A DNA stretch of 64,000 bases from DLKC01 sp002478885 (GCA_046329585.1 JAXLUI010000001.1:2418001-2482000), one strand, 5' to 3'; numbered from the stretch's first letter, positions 34,554-43,965 are shown. Translations and numbers: made by a program. The notes: generated from the letters alone by a model not told the origin.

Positions 34554-34677
34554 CGCTTGCGACGCTCCGTTCAAAACCTGTGCAGGCATGAGGCAAAAAC
34601 TTAAAAAACAGAAGCGGGCATTTATTATAAAAGCAATTGGCGCTTTTTTGGACTGCGGCACAAGAGTGCGACGCAAC
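34554..34677. repeat. repeat element with one intact and one decayed arm
   Basis: The right arm at 34658-34677 is GCACAAGAGTGCGACGCAAC with outer box CAGCCCGGAAC downstream. A decayed left arm is suggested by CGCTTGCGACGCTCCGTT at 34554-34571. Convergent site between the MBL and T9SS genes. Confidence 0.65.
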
Positions 34678-34742
34678 CATGATGCAGGCTGAGCTGCAGC
34701 CCGGAACAACGTACTATACGAAAATACCTGTTTACGAACACA

Positions 34743-34773
34743 AAAATGCCTGCTCGGTTGGAACAGGCATTTT
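34743..34773. terminator. bidirectional terminator after T9SS gene
   Basis: AAAATGCCTG (34743-34752) and CAGGCATTTT (34764-34773) form a perfect 10-bp stem with A/T tracts on both sides. Confidence 0.87.
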
Positions 34774-34790
34774 ATATAAACAGTTATTTA

Positions 34791-36467
34791 TTATTGTTTG
34801 ATCACAACCCTTGTGGCAGAGCTTGTTTTGCAGTTGATCACTACATAATAAGTGCCGGCGGCTTCTTTGGAAATATCGAGCTGGTAATTCGTTGAGCCTG
34901 CCGATAAGTTTGCCTTTTTAACCACTTTACCGGTATTGTTATAAACGATAAGAGAAATCGCATCCTTTGTGCCTGAATAAGTGAGATTAACCAATCCTTT
35001 TGTTGGGTTTGGTGCAGCCTGCAGGCTAAGCCTTGTTAGCTCCTGGGGAGCCTGAACAGCAACCGCATCAGTACTTTCGTCAACCACGGCAACTGCAGGT
35101 GGTGTTGGTGTTGCGGTAACTTTCATTATCCAATAATCGTTTGCACCGGTGCCTCCAACTGTTGCATCTGTTTTATCGCCGGATACCGGAGAATTAGAAG
35201 TGCCTCCAAGAATATACTGACCAGCTGCTATTTCTTTTAAAGAACTCAATCTGTCGGATCCTGAGCCACCAAATGTTTTATTCCAAATGGTCTTACCTGT
35301 GCTGTCTAATTTAACCAACCAAATATCATCGCCACCTTTTGAATTTTCGGTTTTATCGCCAGAGATACCAGAGCTGGAATAACCGCCAAGCAAAAATCCT
35401 TTATCTGAGGTTTGTATAAGGCAGGTAAGATAATCTCCAAGTGAACCGCCAAGCGTTTTGTCCCACTTTTTAATTCCATTGGCATCGGTTCTTATTACCC
35501 AGTAGTCTGTCACACCTTTAAAAGGGCCTGATTTGTCGAACGATGCAGGGGAATTTGAATAACCACCCATAATAAACCCGCCGTCTGAGGTTTGATCGAT
35601 AGATGTTTGGTAATCTGACAGCGCTCCGCCATAAACGTGGTCCCAGATGCGATTGCCCAGTGCATCCATTTTATAAACCCAAAAATCGTTGTTGCCTTTG
35701 AAACTGTCTGTTTTCTGGTAGCCTGCCGGAGAGTAGGAATAGCCACCCAGTACATACGTGCTATCCTTATTCAGCTTCATGCAAGTAACAAAGTCTTCGT
35801 TTTTGCCACCGATTGTTTTATCGAATTTTATTTTACCCCTGCCATCGAGTTTTACGATCCAGTAATCGGCCCACAGATTTGCGCCGCGGTTTTCATCCGT
35901 TTTATCGTTACCATATCCTGAATAGCTGTAGCCGGCAATCATGTAATTGGTTCCTTTTTCAGGCATGTTAGCCATTGCTTGAACACCTTCTAACTGAATA
36001 TTGCCAACTGTGTTGTTCCATTGCACCAAACCATCTTTGTCTAGTTTAATTACCCAATAGTCAGCACTTCCATTGAAAGCATTTTCGGTTTTATTGCCAG
36101 AAATATCAGACATTGATCTGCCTCCGACCAAATAGCCTCCGTCGGGCGCCTGCATCACGACAGGATTATCATCCTTACCGAATCCACCCAGGGTTTTATC
36201 CCATTGAATACGCCCCCTGTCATTCAGTTTAAGTATCCAGAAATCGTAACTGCCGCCATAAGAGTTCTGGGTTTTGTTTGAAGAAATATCAGAGTTGGAA
36301 AAACCGCTTACGATAAAACCGCCATCATTTGTTGTAGAGATACAGATAAGGCTATCGTTCTTGGTGCCACCGTAAGTTTTCTGCCAGGCAATGGTTGGCG
36401 ACTGAGCCTTTATTGCCGTTATTAAACTTGTTGATATTATGCAGAGTAATAAAAATTTCGATTTCAT
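34791..36467 (-). CDS. T9SS-secreted repeat protein
   Basis: A 558-aa secreted protein. A signal peptide (1-21) is followed by about eight repeats of roughly 55-60 residues with pattern W-x-KT-x-GG...D...I-x-x-T-x-DGGF-x-x-GG-x-S-x-S...GDKTE...DYWI-x-KLD-x-x-G, probably a beta-propeller-like array. After a Pro-rich linker (TPTPPAVAVV) comes the type IX sorting domain (APNPTKGLVNLTYSG...AAGTYYVVINCKTSSATRVVIKQ, about 480-558). It is exported across the outer membrane by T9SS and anchored or released; function unknown. Confidence 0.9.
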   Translation of the reverse strand: MKSKFLLLCIISTSLITAIKAQSPTIAWQKTYGGTKNDSLICISTTNDGGFIVSGFSNSDISSNKTQNSYGGSYDFWILKLNDRGRIQWDKTLGGFGKDDNPVVMQAPDGGYLVGGRSMSDISGNKTENAFNGSADYWVIKLDKDGLVQWNNTVGNIQLEGVQAMANMPEKGTNYMIAGYSYSGYGNDKTDENRGANLWADYWIVKLDGRGKIKFDKTIGGKNEDFVTCMKLNKDSTYVLGGYSYSPAGYQKTDSFKGNNDFWVYKMDALGNRIWDHVYGGALSDYQTSIDQTSDGGFIMGGYSNSPASFDKSGPFKGVTDYWVIRTDANGIKKWDKTLGGSLGDYLTCLIQTSDKGFLLGGYSSSGISGDKTENSKGGDDIWLVKLDSTGKTIWNKTFGGSGSDRLSSLKEIAAGQYILGGTSNSPVSGDKTDATVGGTGANDYWIMKVTATPTPPAVAVVDESTDAVAVQAPQELTRLSLQAAPNPTKGLVNLTYSGTKDAISLIVYNNTGKVVKKANLSAGSTNYQLDISKEAAGTYYVVINCKTSSATRVVIKQ

Positions 36468-36508
36468 ATTTAATATTTTCGACTGTAATGCTGATATTTT
36501 TATAAGAG

Positions 36509-36538
36509 ACCGGCAATAAAACTATTATTGTTGCCGGT
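36509..36538 (-). terminator. hairpin between the hydrolase and T9SS genes
   Basis: ACCGGCAA (36509-36516) and TTGCCGGT (36531-36538) pair perfectly. The minus strand continues CTCTTATAAAAATA, a weak U-tract. It is a probable terminator of the hydrolase gene. Confidence 0.55.
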
Positions 36539-36571
36539 TTGGTTATTGCCTATGTGAAATATTTACTACCG

Positions 36572-37576
36572 TCACGGACAACTGACCGCAAAGTTTGAAA
36601 ACTGACCGCTATAACTTTTTCCCTGCATAAGTGTATGAAAGAAGCAGGAAGCGTTTTGTACGCAAAAGCCATTGTCGAAGGCCGGATGCCCTGCTAACGG
36701 CAAATAATGAAATACAGAGGGGCGGTTTTGTGCACGAAGCTGATCATAAATAGCTATACCCGCATAAACATAAGGCATATTTAAACAGTCATCATAATTT
36801 CCTGCGCTGTCTGGTATACCTCCGTCTTCTTCGCCTTTAAAAATAATAGTTGGAATGGCTTTGTAGCCGGTGTCGATGATTTCAGGAGCATGGCCCAACG
36901 CACCCCACATTGAGCAAATACCCTTTATAGTAAACTTATTCGAAAGAGTGTTACCGGTAGATTGCTGGCCACCTAACTGGTTAAAGGGTATTGGATAATA
37001 CAGCTTGGCAATAGAGTCATTTACATAACCCTGGTAAAGAGCAAGAGAAGCGCCTGCGCTTGAGCCGGCAATAAATATCCAGTTGGTATCAATATTATAT
37101 TTATCCGCATTGGCAACCAGAAAACGCACTGCAGAGTTAGCATCCTGGGAAGCCCTGTAAGTCGCAGCATTAAAAGTAAGAGAATCCGACAGGCAATCAT
37201 GTCCCTTTCCTTTATTATAACCAACCCGGTAATCGATACCTACAGCAATGAAACCTTCGTCGGCAAAGCGATCACATATGGTCATTACATTAAAACGGTT
37301 ACCAGCCATAAATCCACCGGCATGATAGAACATAACCAACGGATACTTCTTGTCTGAAGTTGCACCTGTTGGATAATAGATATCCATTCCGAGACTATCT
37401 ACTTTGTGATTTTTGTAATCCCTCAAATCTCGCGCAAAAGTCACTGCTTTAAGATCCGTCAATTCACTGGCTGGCGAAGGTTCCTTAACAGAGTCGTAGG
37501 TTGGCTCTGGTGAAACGTTGAATATGATTCCGGCAACCAGGATTATAGGGACACATAATAAGGCGATAATTTTCAT
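36572..37576 (-). CDS. secreted alpha/beta hydrolase (esterase-like)
   Basis: A 334-aa protein with an N-terminal signal or membrane anchor (KIIALLCVPIILVAGIIFNV). The hydrolase core has MFYHAGGFMAGN (oxyanion HxGG), FIAGSSAGASLALYQ (nucleophile Ser in GxSAG), EEDGGIPDSA (acid) and LAGHPAFD (His). The layout fits the hormone-sensitive-lipase or BD-FAE-type esterases that act on acyl or acetyl esters. Monocistronic; substrate unknown. Confidence 0.85.
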   Translation of the reverse strand: MKIIALLCVPIILVAGIIFNVSPEPTYDSVKEPSPASELTDLKAVTFARDLRDYKNHKVDSLGMDIYYPTGATSDKKYPLVMFYHAGGFMAGNRFNVMTICDRFADEGFIAVGIDYRVGYNKGKGHDCLSDSLTFNAATYRASQDANSAVRFLVANADKYNIDTNWIFIAGSSAGASLALYQGYVNDSIAKLYYPIPFNQLGGQQSTGNTLSNKFTIKGICSMWGALGHAPEIIDTGYKAIPTIIFKGEEDGGIPDSAGNYDDCLNMPYVYAGIAIYDQLRAQNRPSVFHYLPLAGHPAFDNGFCVQNASCFFHTLMQGKSYSGQFSNFAVSCP

Positions 37577-38040
37577 AAGATTAATTTCAGTTCATTATTA
37601 AAGTGATTGATAATGTGCAGAAGTAGGTTATAATGCGAAATAAATGCTTTTTTTTTGCCGAACCAAAAGTTGGCAACTTAAGATTGCTTAAAATATCACG
37701 CCCGAAAATAATGTTGCACGTTTAAATGAAGCTTAACCCGGTGCTTTAGTGAGCCCATTCAAGTACCTTTTTGTTACCCCTCGGTACACAGTAACTATTT
37801 TTTGTGGAAACTAATGGTTCGCTGCTCAACTTCGTTGTGTCACTCACTTGTGCTTTGGTATAAGTAGCGGCTAAAAAAATGATTTTATTACCAGATATTT
37901 TGGCGCCTTTCTGGCAACAGGCTTGTCGCTCTTTATTCTTCAGTACAAGTGTGCGACGCAACGAGGATGAGGGAAGGTTGGGAGTGCGGACACTAATGGA
38001 TTTTGCCTCTGGAAAACTTACCTGTAACATAATAAATAAA
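37577..38040. other. intergenic region upstream of hydrolase gene, containing a repeat element
   Basis: No ORF of interest. It contains the paired repeat 37834-37962 (listed separately) and otherwise AT-rich DNA that should hold the hydrolase promoter. Confidence 0.4.
37834..37962. repeat. paired intergenic repeat element
   Basis: Left arm GTTGTGTCACTCACTTGTGC (A/T form, 37834-37853); right arm GTACAAGTGTGCGACGCAAC (37943-37962); 89 nt between. Outer boxes are weak here. Confidence 0.85.
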
Positions 38041-38075
38041 GGTATCCGGGAAATTCCCGGATACCTTTTTAGTGC
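38041..38075. terminator. terminator after dnaN
   Basis: GGTATCCGGGAA and TTCCCGGATACC form a perfect 12-bp palindrome (38041-38065) with T5 on the plus side and TTTATTTATT on the minus side. It lies 6-16 nt past the dnaN stop. Confidence 0.9.
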
Positions 38076-38080
38076 TTTAA

Positions 38081-39196
38081 TCAATTATTAAGCATTAATG
38101 GCATAACCAGCATTAATAATTCTTCGTTTTCGTCTTCCTCAATTGGCTTAATAATGCCCGCTTTTACTGGTGTAGAAAGTTCAATTTTTACTTCATTGCT
38201 TCCGGCAGCATTCAATATTTCGATAAGAAATTTTGCGTTGAATGCGATTTGGAGGTCTTCGCCATCGTATTGACAACTCATTCGTTCGTTACCCTCAAAA
38301 CTGAAATCCACATCCTGCGCGGCGAGTTGCATTTCGCTTCCACTAATACTTAAAACCACCTGGTTAGTGCTTTTGTTGCTAAACACACTAACACGGCGAA
38401 GTGCATTTTGAAAATCGGTTTTGTTCACAAGAAGTTTATAGGGATTGTCGACCGGGATGACGACTTTATAGTCGGGGAACCTTGCGTCGATCAAACGACA
38501 AATGAGTTGAGTTGAGCCGTGGGTAACAAAAAGGTGATTTGAGTTGTAACTTATTTCGAGTTCGTCTTCATTATTAGGGAGTGCATTCTTCAACAGGCTA
38601 AGCGGCTTTTTAGGAACGATGAAATTATCTGATGCCGGGCATTTCACATCGTTTCTTTTATAGCGAACGAGCCTGTGGGCATCAGTAGCAACAAATTGTA
38701 TCGCATTTTTACTCAATTCAAAAAAAACACCGGTCATAGCAGGCCGGAGATCGTCGTTACTAACAGCGAATAACGTGTTATTAACAGCAGATACAAATGC
38801 ACCGCTTGAAATAGTAAATGAATTAGTATCAACAGCAACGGGTTCTTTAGGGAAATTATCAGGGTTTTCGCCCATCACCTTATACTTTCCGTTATCGCTT
38901 GTTATTTCAATGGAATAATTCTTGTCGATATTGAAGGTCAATGGCTGATCCGGAATGTTTTTAAGAGATTCCATAAGAATTTTTGCAGGAATACAAACTT
39001 TACCATTCGCCTTGCTTTCCACATCCATTTGAACGCGCATTACTGTTTCCAGATCGGTTGCGAGAATACTTAATTTTTTATCTTCAATGTCGAAAAGGAA
39101 ATCTTCCAAAATAGGTAACACCGTGTTTGCATTGATAACCCCATTTATCTGCTGAAGGTGTTTAAGAAGTGATGATGCGGAAACAATGAATTTCAT
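38081..39196 (-). CDS. dnaN: DNA polymerase III sliding clamp, beta subunit
   Basis: A 371-aa three-domain clamp, the normal length. Recognisable segments are KFIVSASSLLKHLQQINGVI at the N-terminus, FAVSNDDLRPAMTGVFFEL and FVATDAHRLVRYKR in domain 2, and the C-terminal LVMPLMLNN, the conserved clamp end that forms part of the partner-binding cleft. It is not next to dnaA or recF here. A clear Bacteroidota-type promoter precedes it and a strong terminator follows. Confidence 0.97.
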   Translation of the reverse strand: MKFIVSASSLLKHLQQINGVINANTVLPILEDFLFDIEDKKLSILATDLETVMRVQMDVESKANGKVCIPAKILMESLKNIPDQPLTFNIDKNYSIEITSDNGKYKVMGENPDNFPKEPVAVDTNSFTISSGAFVSAVNNTLFAVSNDDLRPAMTGVFFELSKNAIQFVATDAHRLVRYKRNDVKCPASDNFIVPKKPLSLLKNALPNNEDELEISYNSNHLFVTHGSTQLICRLIDARFPDYKVVIPVDNPYKLLVNKTDFQNALRRVSVFSNKSTNQVVLSISGSEMQLAAQDVDFSFEGNERMSCQYDGEDLQIAFNAKFLIEILNAAGSNEVKIELSTPVKAGIIKPIEEDENEELLMLVMPLMLNN

Positions 39197-39224
39197 AATA
39201 CAACTTTCGTTTTATGTGTAGCAA

Positions 39225-39256
39225 CAAACCTACTGTAAAATAAGCAGAAAAAACAA
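39225..39256 (-). promoter_or_regulatory. Bacteroidota-type promoter of dnaN
   Basis: On the minus strand TTG (39256-39254), 21 nt, then TAGGTTTG (39232-39225), matching the -33 TTG / -7 TAnnTTTG consensus, 28 nt before the dnaN ATG. Confidence 0.7.
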
Positions 39257-39314
39257 CTACGGTTTTTACGCTGACACTTATTAACAGCCGAATGTTAATT
39301 AGTTGTGTGGGAAA

Positions 39315-39722
39315 TTAATTTTTGTCGTTTTGAAGAATCTCGGAGAATTTGGCTTTGAATACGGGTTTAACGATATACTCGATTACACTTCCATACTTTT
39401 TTGATCGCATTATGTCATTCTTGTCAACTGAGGAGCTAAGAATATATATTTTGATTTTACCTGGCAGCTTTTGTTGAAGTAACTCATAAGCTTCCAAAAA
39501 TTCCCATCCATCCATAATGGGCATATTAAGGTCAATAAAGATAATTTCGGGAAGATTTGAGGGGTTTTGCAGTTGATTATTTAAAAAATTGATTGCATCC
39601 AAGCCATTGTTGCACACATCTATCTTTGCTGCAAGGCCGGTTGCCTCAATTGTTTTTGTAGCAGCGAAAAGATAAACTTCGTCGTCATCGACCAACATTA
39701 CCCTTGGGTGTTGTAATTCCAT
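39315..39722 (-). CDS. single-domain response regulator
   Basis: A 135-aa receiver domain (MELQHPRVMLVDDDEVYLFAATKTIE; phosphoacceptor in EIIFIDLNMPIMDGWEFL; YILSSSVDKND; Lys in EYIVKPVFKAKF). I chose the ATG at 39722; an ATG at 39746 would add eight residues. This Rcp1/CheY-type group is common in Bacteroidota and has no output domain. No kinase is adjacent. Confidence 0.88.
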   Translation of the reverse strand: MELQHPRVMLVDDDEVYLFAATKTIEATGLAAKIDVCNNGLDAINFLNNQLQNPSNLPEIIFIDLNMPIMDGWEFLEAYELLQQKLPGKIKIYILSSSVDKNDIMRSKKYGSVIEYIVKPVFKAKFSEILQNDKN

Positions 39723-39835
39723 GGATATATCGCTTTTTAAGAGCATTGTAAGCTACAATTATTTGATGAAAATTTGGGAATATTTTTTTAGTATTGACTG
39801 ATTTTCAGTAATAGAATTCAAAATTAATATTGCTT

Positions 39836-40294
39836 ATGGACGACTACAATAAAATAAAGAGGTTTTGTGCGATCCAGGAAAGATCGCATGCAGAGATAAG
39901 GGAAAAACTATATAGATACGGCCTTTTCAAAAAAGATGTTGAAAAAATACTGGCGGAATTAATAGGCGAAGGTTACATAAATGAAGAGCGTTTTGCACAT
40001 CACTATGCCGGTGGAAAATTCAGGATGAAAAAGTGGGGGCGCGTAAAAATTCGCTATTGCCTGAAAAAACAAGGTGTGAGCTCGGCAAACATTAATGATG
40101 CAATCGATGAAATTTCGGAAGAAGATTATTTGAAAGCACTGAACCGGCTTGCTGAAAAAAAATGGCTTTTACTCTCAAAGGAAAATCTTTTAGTAAGAAA
40201 ATCAAAAGCAATTCAATACCTATTGCAAAAAGGCTACGAAAGACCTCTTGCCGTAAAAGCCGTCGAGAAAGCAGCCACTGCCGAGAAGGCATGA
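39836..40294 (+). CDS. recX: RecX-family regulatory protein
   Basis: A 152-aa all-helical RecX protein, made of three-helix repeats. Visible are CAIQERSHAEIREKLYRYGL, IGEGYINEERFAHHYAGGKFRMKKWGRVKIRYCLKKQGVS and KAIQYLLQKGYERPLAVKAV. RecX binds RecA filaments and limits their activity. The ATG at 39836 is preferred over an in-frame TTG at 39830. recA is not in the window. It lies 36 bp before the Fe-ADH gene. Confidence 0.88.
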   Translation: MDDYNKIKRFCAIQERSHAEIREKLYRYGLFKKDVEKILAELIGEGYINEERFAHHYAGGKFRMKKWGRVKIRYCLKKQGVSSANINDAIDEISEEDYLKALNRLAEKKWLLLSKENLLVRKSKAIQYLLQKGYERPLAVKAVEKAATAEKA

Positions 40295-40330
40295 ACAAAC
40301 AAACACTACCTTCGTAAAAAAAATTCTATT

Positions 40331-41407
40331 ATGACCCAATTCCGCAATTTCAGAATGGTAAGTTATGTAGTTTATGGAAGGGGGAGTTTTAACCAATTGG
40401 ATGAAATACTTACCCCGCATCGTAAAAATGGAGCTCCAATGATCTTTTTTGTCGATCATTTTTTCGAGAATAAACCGTTGGTTGACAGAATTCCGGTTCG
40501 AGGTAATGACAAAATTATTTTTGCGGATGTCACTTATGAGCCTAAGACAACTTACGTAGACGGGCTGACCAGTCAGTTGAAAGATGAGTTTGGGACTATT
40601 TCGGGTATTGTCGGCATCGGAGGCGGTTCTGTGATGGATTTAACCAAGGCAGTTTCTCTTATGATGAACAATCCGGGTTCATCAGCCGACTACCAGGGAT
40701 GGGATTTGGTGAAATACCCTGGTGTCTATAAGGCCGGGATTCCAACACTTAGTGGCACAGGCGCAGAAGTAAGCCGTACTTGCGTGCTCACCGGACCAAC
40801 CAGAAAACTTGGAATGAATTCTGATTTTACTCCTTTTGATCAAATCGTTCTTGATCCAGAACTCACAGCTGATGCACCGGTAAATCAAAGATTTTACACG
40901 GGTATGGACTGCTACATCCATTGTATCGAAAGCCTAGAGGGGACTTTTCTTAACGAATTCAGTAAAAGCTATGGAGAGAAGGCTCTGCAGCTTTGCCAGA
41001 AAGTATTTATCGATAAAGATATATGGGATGCCGAGTCAGATGATCAATTAATGATGGCTTCTTATGCCGGTGGTATGAGCATTGCTTACTCGCAGGTAGG
41101 TGTGGCGCATGCAGTTAGTTATGGACTCAGCTATTTACTCGGTACAAAACACGGCATTGGCAACTGCATAGTAATGAACCATTTGGAGGAATATTACCCT
41201 AACGGCACTGCCGAATTCAAAAGAATGGTCGAAAAAAACAACGTCGAAATTCCAACAGGCATTTGCAAAGGTCTTACCGATGATCAATTTGATGCTATGA
41301 TCAATGTTTCGATCGGTATGAAACCCTTGTGGGAAAATGCACTTGGAAAAGACTGGGAAAAAATCATGACCCGCGAAAAGTTAAGATTACTTTACGAAAA
41401 GCTTTGA
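40331..41407 (+). CDS. iron-containing alcohol dehydrogenase, KdnB-like
   Basis: A 358-aa group III iron-dependent dehydrogenase. The NAD-binding GIGGGSVMDLTKAVSLMM, GIPTLSGTGAEVSRTCVL and metal ligands in TGMDCYIHCIESLEG and GVAHAVSYGLSYLLGTKHGIGN are visible. The sequence pattern (TGMDCYIHCIESLEGTFLNE) is close to what I know of KdnB, the 3-deoxy-D-manno-octulosonate 8-oxidase of 8-amino-Kdo synthesis. The usual partner KdnA, a DegT-type aminotransferase, is not adjacent; the nearest aminotransferase (41830) is of another class. Substrate therefore tentative. Confidence 0.85.
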   Translation: MTQFRNFRMVSYVVYGRGSFNQLDEILTPHRKNGAPMIFFVDHFFENKPLVDRIPVRGNDKIIFADVTYEPKTTYVDGLTSQLKDEFGTISGIVGIGGGSVMDLTKAVSLMMNNPGSSADYQGWDLVKYPGVYKAGIPTLSGTGAEVSRTCVLTGPTRKLGMNSDFTPFDQIVLDPELTADAPVNQRFYTGMDCYIHCIESLEGTFLNEFSKSYGEKALQLCQKVFIDKDIWDAESDDQLMMASYAGGMSIAYSQVGVAHAVSYGLSYLLGTKHGIGNCIVMNHLEEYYPNGTAEFKRMVEKNNVEIPTGICKGLTDDQFDAMINVSIGMKPLWENALGKDWEKIMTREKLRLLYEKL

Positions 41408-41829
41408 TCCTTAGTTCCTTTTTTGCTATCGAAGTGTTCGGGCAATTTACCAGACCATTTTGTCTATTACTTAGTTGATATATAGTGAGTGATAAAAAGC
41501 TTGCACAAAAATAAAAAAGCCTTGGTAAGAATACCAGGGCCGTTGCTAACCTATGAAAAACACCTATTTAAATTCGATAGTTATCTTTGTGTTAATTTGA
41601 CACTTCAAAGTTGCAACATACTAACGACATAAAAAAATTATTAATCCCTTAAATAGGTCATATTTTTTATAAAAACTACTAAATAAAAAACAGCTACCTA
41701 TTACCAACGATAGTTAAGCGCCTTCTATTCAACGCAATCAATATTATCGCATTAACTACAAATATGATAGGGCAGTTTCTATACTAAATGGCTGATCTGG
41801 AAAATACCGCTTCGCTACAAGTATAATCA
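41408..41829. other. AT-rich intergenic region
   Basis: These 422 nt lie between the convergent Fe-ADH and aminotransferase genes. Apart from the hairpin at 41512-41540 no ORF over 20 codons looks real and no repeat arm is present. The 290 nt between the aminotransferase stop and that hairpin may be a long 3' UTR or hold a small RNA. Confidence 0.4.
41512..41540 (-). terminator. intrinsic terminator (minus strand)
   Basis: GCCTTGGTA (41519-41527) and TACCAGGGC (41532-41540) form a 9-bp stem with one G-U. On the minus strand it is followed by TTTTTTATTTTT. Confidence 0.85.
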
Positions 41830-42963
41830 TCAGGACACAAGCCGCTGAATAGCACGTTCCAGCGTTTCCTCCTTTTTCGCAAAGCAGAAACGTAATACTC
41901 TGTTATCAGTTTCGTCTTTGTAAAAGCTGCTCATCGGAATGGTGGCTACCGCGTTTTCCCTGGTCAACCTTATTGCGAGATCTTTATCCCGCTCGTCACT
42001 GAATTCGGCGTAGCTGTAACATTCAAAATAACTTCCATGCGACGGGATTAATTTAAATGGGGTATTACTCATTAACTTCCGCAAGAAATTGCGTTTTTTC
42101 TCCATTAACTTGCCGAGGGAAAGATAGGCATCCTCGTTTAAAAGGTATTCTGCCAAAGCAAATTGAACTGTTGAGTTACAACTGAAACAATTAAATTGAT
42201 GAACTTTTCGGAATTCTTTCATCAACGGCGCCGACGACACACAATACCCGATTTTCCACCCCGTGCAGTGATACGTTTTGCCAAATGAGAAACAAACAAA
42301 ACTTTTTTCGAGTAGGTCGGGATATCGCAATATACTTTCATGCTGAAGATTGTCGTAGATAAGATGCTCATAGACTTCATCGCTTATAATCATTATTTTT
42401 GTGCCCATTGTGATATCGCTCAATTGAGCGATATCATTCGCACTTAAAACCGCCCCGGTTGGGTTATGGGGCGAGTTAATGATGATAGCTTTAGTTTTCC
42501 CGGTTACTTTCTGTCTAACCTCGTCCCAAGGAATACTGTATTGCGGATATTCAAGTGAAATGCGCACCGGAACAGCCCCATTTATAACTATATTGGGAAT
42601 ATAACTATCATAGGCAGGTTCAAACACGATCACTTCATCGCCGGGATGAAGTATAGTCGTAAGAGCAGTGTAAATTCCATAAGTGCCTCCGGGTGTAACC
42701 GTAATTTGGGAATCAGCGCTCAATTTGGCACCATACAGCTTCGCGCATTTCTCGGCAATTCGTTCCCGCAACAAGGCTAGACCATTCATGTGCACATATT
42801 GGTTATTCCCATCACGCATCGCCTTTGCTACAAGATCTGTAAGCTCCGAACTCATAGGGAAATCAGGGAAGCCCTGCCCAAGATTAATGGCATTGCATTC
42901 CATCGCAAGCGAACTCATAACCGTAAATATTGTAGTGCCAACGTCAGGAAGTTTAGAAATCAT
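41830..42963 (-). CDS. PLP-dependent aminotransferase (methionine/KYAT type)
   Basis: A 377-aa class I aminotransferase from the ATG at 42963 (MISKLPDVGTTIFTVMSSLA). Landmarks are INLGQGFPDFPMS, VTPGGTYGIYTAL, IINSPHNPTGAVL, IISDEVYEHLIYD and the PLP lysine in SFGKTYHCTGWKIGYC. The motif set matches the methionine (YbdL-like) / kynurenine-oxoglutarate transaminase group, which salvages methionine from KMTB or acts on aromatic amino acids. It is followed on the same strand, with 42 nt gap, by nothing; upstream is mtgA, whose stop at 43005 lies 41 nt away, suggesting co-transcription. Confidence 0.88.
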   Translation of the reverse strand: MISKLPDVGTTIFTVMSSLAMECNAINLGQGFPDFPMSSELTDLVAKAMRDGNNQYVHMNGLALLRERIAEKCAKLYGAKLSADSQITVTPGGTYGIYTALTTILHPGDEVIVFEPAYDSYIPNIVINGAVPVRISLEYPQYSIPWDEVRQKVTGKTKAIIINSPHNPTGAVLSANDIAQLSDITMGTKIMIISDEVYEHLIYDNLQHESILRYPDLLEKSFVCFSFGKTYHCTGWKIGYCVSSAPLMKEFRKVHQFNCFSCNSTVQFALAEYLLNEDAYLSLGKLMEKKRNFLRKLMSNTPFKLIPSHGSYFECYSYAEFSDERDKDLAIRLTRENAVATIPMSSFYKDETDNRVLRFCFAKKEETLERAIQRLVS

Positions 42964-43004
42964 TTCAATTGATTGAGTACATAAAAATAGCAAATGCGGT
43001 AAGA

Positions 43005-43706
43005 CTATTTTATAATTGCCTTTGTTTCATCATCGTCTTCGATATTACTCATCTGCCTGAGTATCCAGTTTGTTTTCCAGGCAACAAACCTGCTCTTAGG
43101 TTGAACAGTATAAACTTTTGGATTTGGAAGGCAGGCGATAATACTTGCCGCCTCACTTCGCGTAAGGTTCTTTGCGGATTTATGATAATAAGTCTGCGCT
43201 GCAGCTTCAATACCAAAAATGCCTTTGCCCATTTCGATTGTATTCAGGTAAACCTCCAGTATTCTTTGCTTGCCCCATATCCATTCTATAAGTTGCGTAA
43301 AATAAAACTCCGGAACCTTCCTAACATATTTCATCACCCCCTCTCCCTGCCACAAGAAAATGTTCTTTGCCGTTTGCTGGCTAATTGTGCTTGCACCAGT
43401 GCCTGCCGTTTTTTTACTTTTCCTTTTAGGATCCTGGTTAAGGCTTTTCTTCAGCGCATCCCAATCAAAGCCGTTGTGTTCGGGAAACAACTGGTCTTCG
43501 CTTGCAATGGCAGCCAGTTTTACATTTGCCGATATTTCATCCCAACCCACATAATCTCTTTTAAGGCCATAGCCCTCAAATACACTGCTCAACTGCGTTA
43601 GTGTTAAGGGCGGCATTACCCATTTACAAATAAGCAGGTAAAGGAAAGAAGATACAAAAGCCCATAATATCACACGTTTTGTGTAATGCCATATCTTTAT
43701 CAGCAT
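43005..43706 (-). CDS. mtgA: monofunctional biosynthetic peptidoglycan transglycosylase
   Basis: A 233-aa GT51 enzyme from the ATG at 43706 (MLIKIWHYTKRVILWAFVSS). One N-terminal transmembrane helix (about 9-30) anchors the domain outside the membrane. Motifs are IASEDQLFPEHNGFDWDAL (catalytic Glu), GASTISQQTAKNIFLW, KQRILEVYLNTIEMG and GIEAAAQTYY. It polymerises lipid II glycan strands. A longer ORF from 43790 runs into a repeat region and is less likely. Confidence 0.93.
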   Translation of the reverse strand: MLIKIWHYTKRVILWAFVSSFLYLLICKWVMPPLTLTQLSSVFEGYGLKRDYVGWDEISANVKLAAIASEDQLFPEHNGFDWDALKKSLNQDPKRKSKKTAGTGASTISQQTAKNIFLWQGEGVMKYVRKVPEFYFTQLIEWIWGKQRILEVYLNTIEMGKGIFGIEAAAQTYYHKSAKNLTRSEAASIIACLPNPKVYTVQPKSRFVAWKTNWILRQMSNIEDDDETKAIIK

Positions 43707-43815
43707 ATGAAAAATATTACTGCCGAAAGATACTATGAAGATGTAACATGAAACAAGTGCAGGAAAAAATTGAAGACATTTTTGACACAAGCTTTCTGTT
43801 CATTACTCATCGCTG

Positions 43816-43965
43816 GTTGTGTCACTCACTTGTACGTTCCGAACCAAAATCACCTGTTCGCGGGTTTATAGCTTCAGCATTAAAAAACCAGTGGAAGCAA
43901 TCAATAAATCCGTATCACGCATCAACAGCTGAAACCGCTGCCGCAGTACAAGAGTGCGACGCAAG
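43816..43965. repeat. paired intergenic repeat element
   Basis: Left arm GTTGTGTCACTCACTTGTAC (A/T form, perfect, 43816-43835); right arm GTACAAGAGTGCGACGCAAG (43946-43965); 110 nt between. The outer box ACAGCCGGGTAAA lies at 43985-43997. Confidence 0.87.

Noticed and set aside
34554..34571. Independent repeat arm
   Set aside because: Several mismatches; reported only as a possible decayed partner of the arm at 34658.
41553..41600. 15-aa ORF after the 41519-41540 hairpin
   Set aside because: Too short, no neighbour on the same strand, and no resemblance to the RPW peptides.
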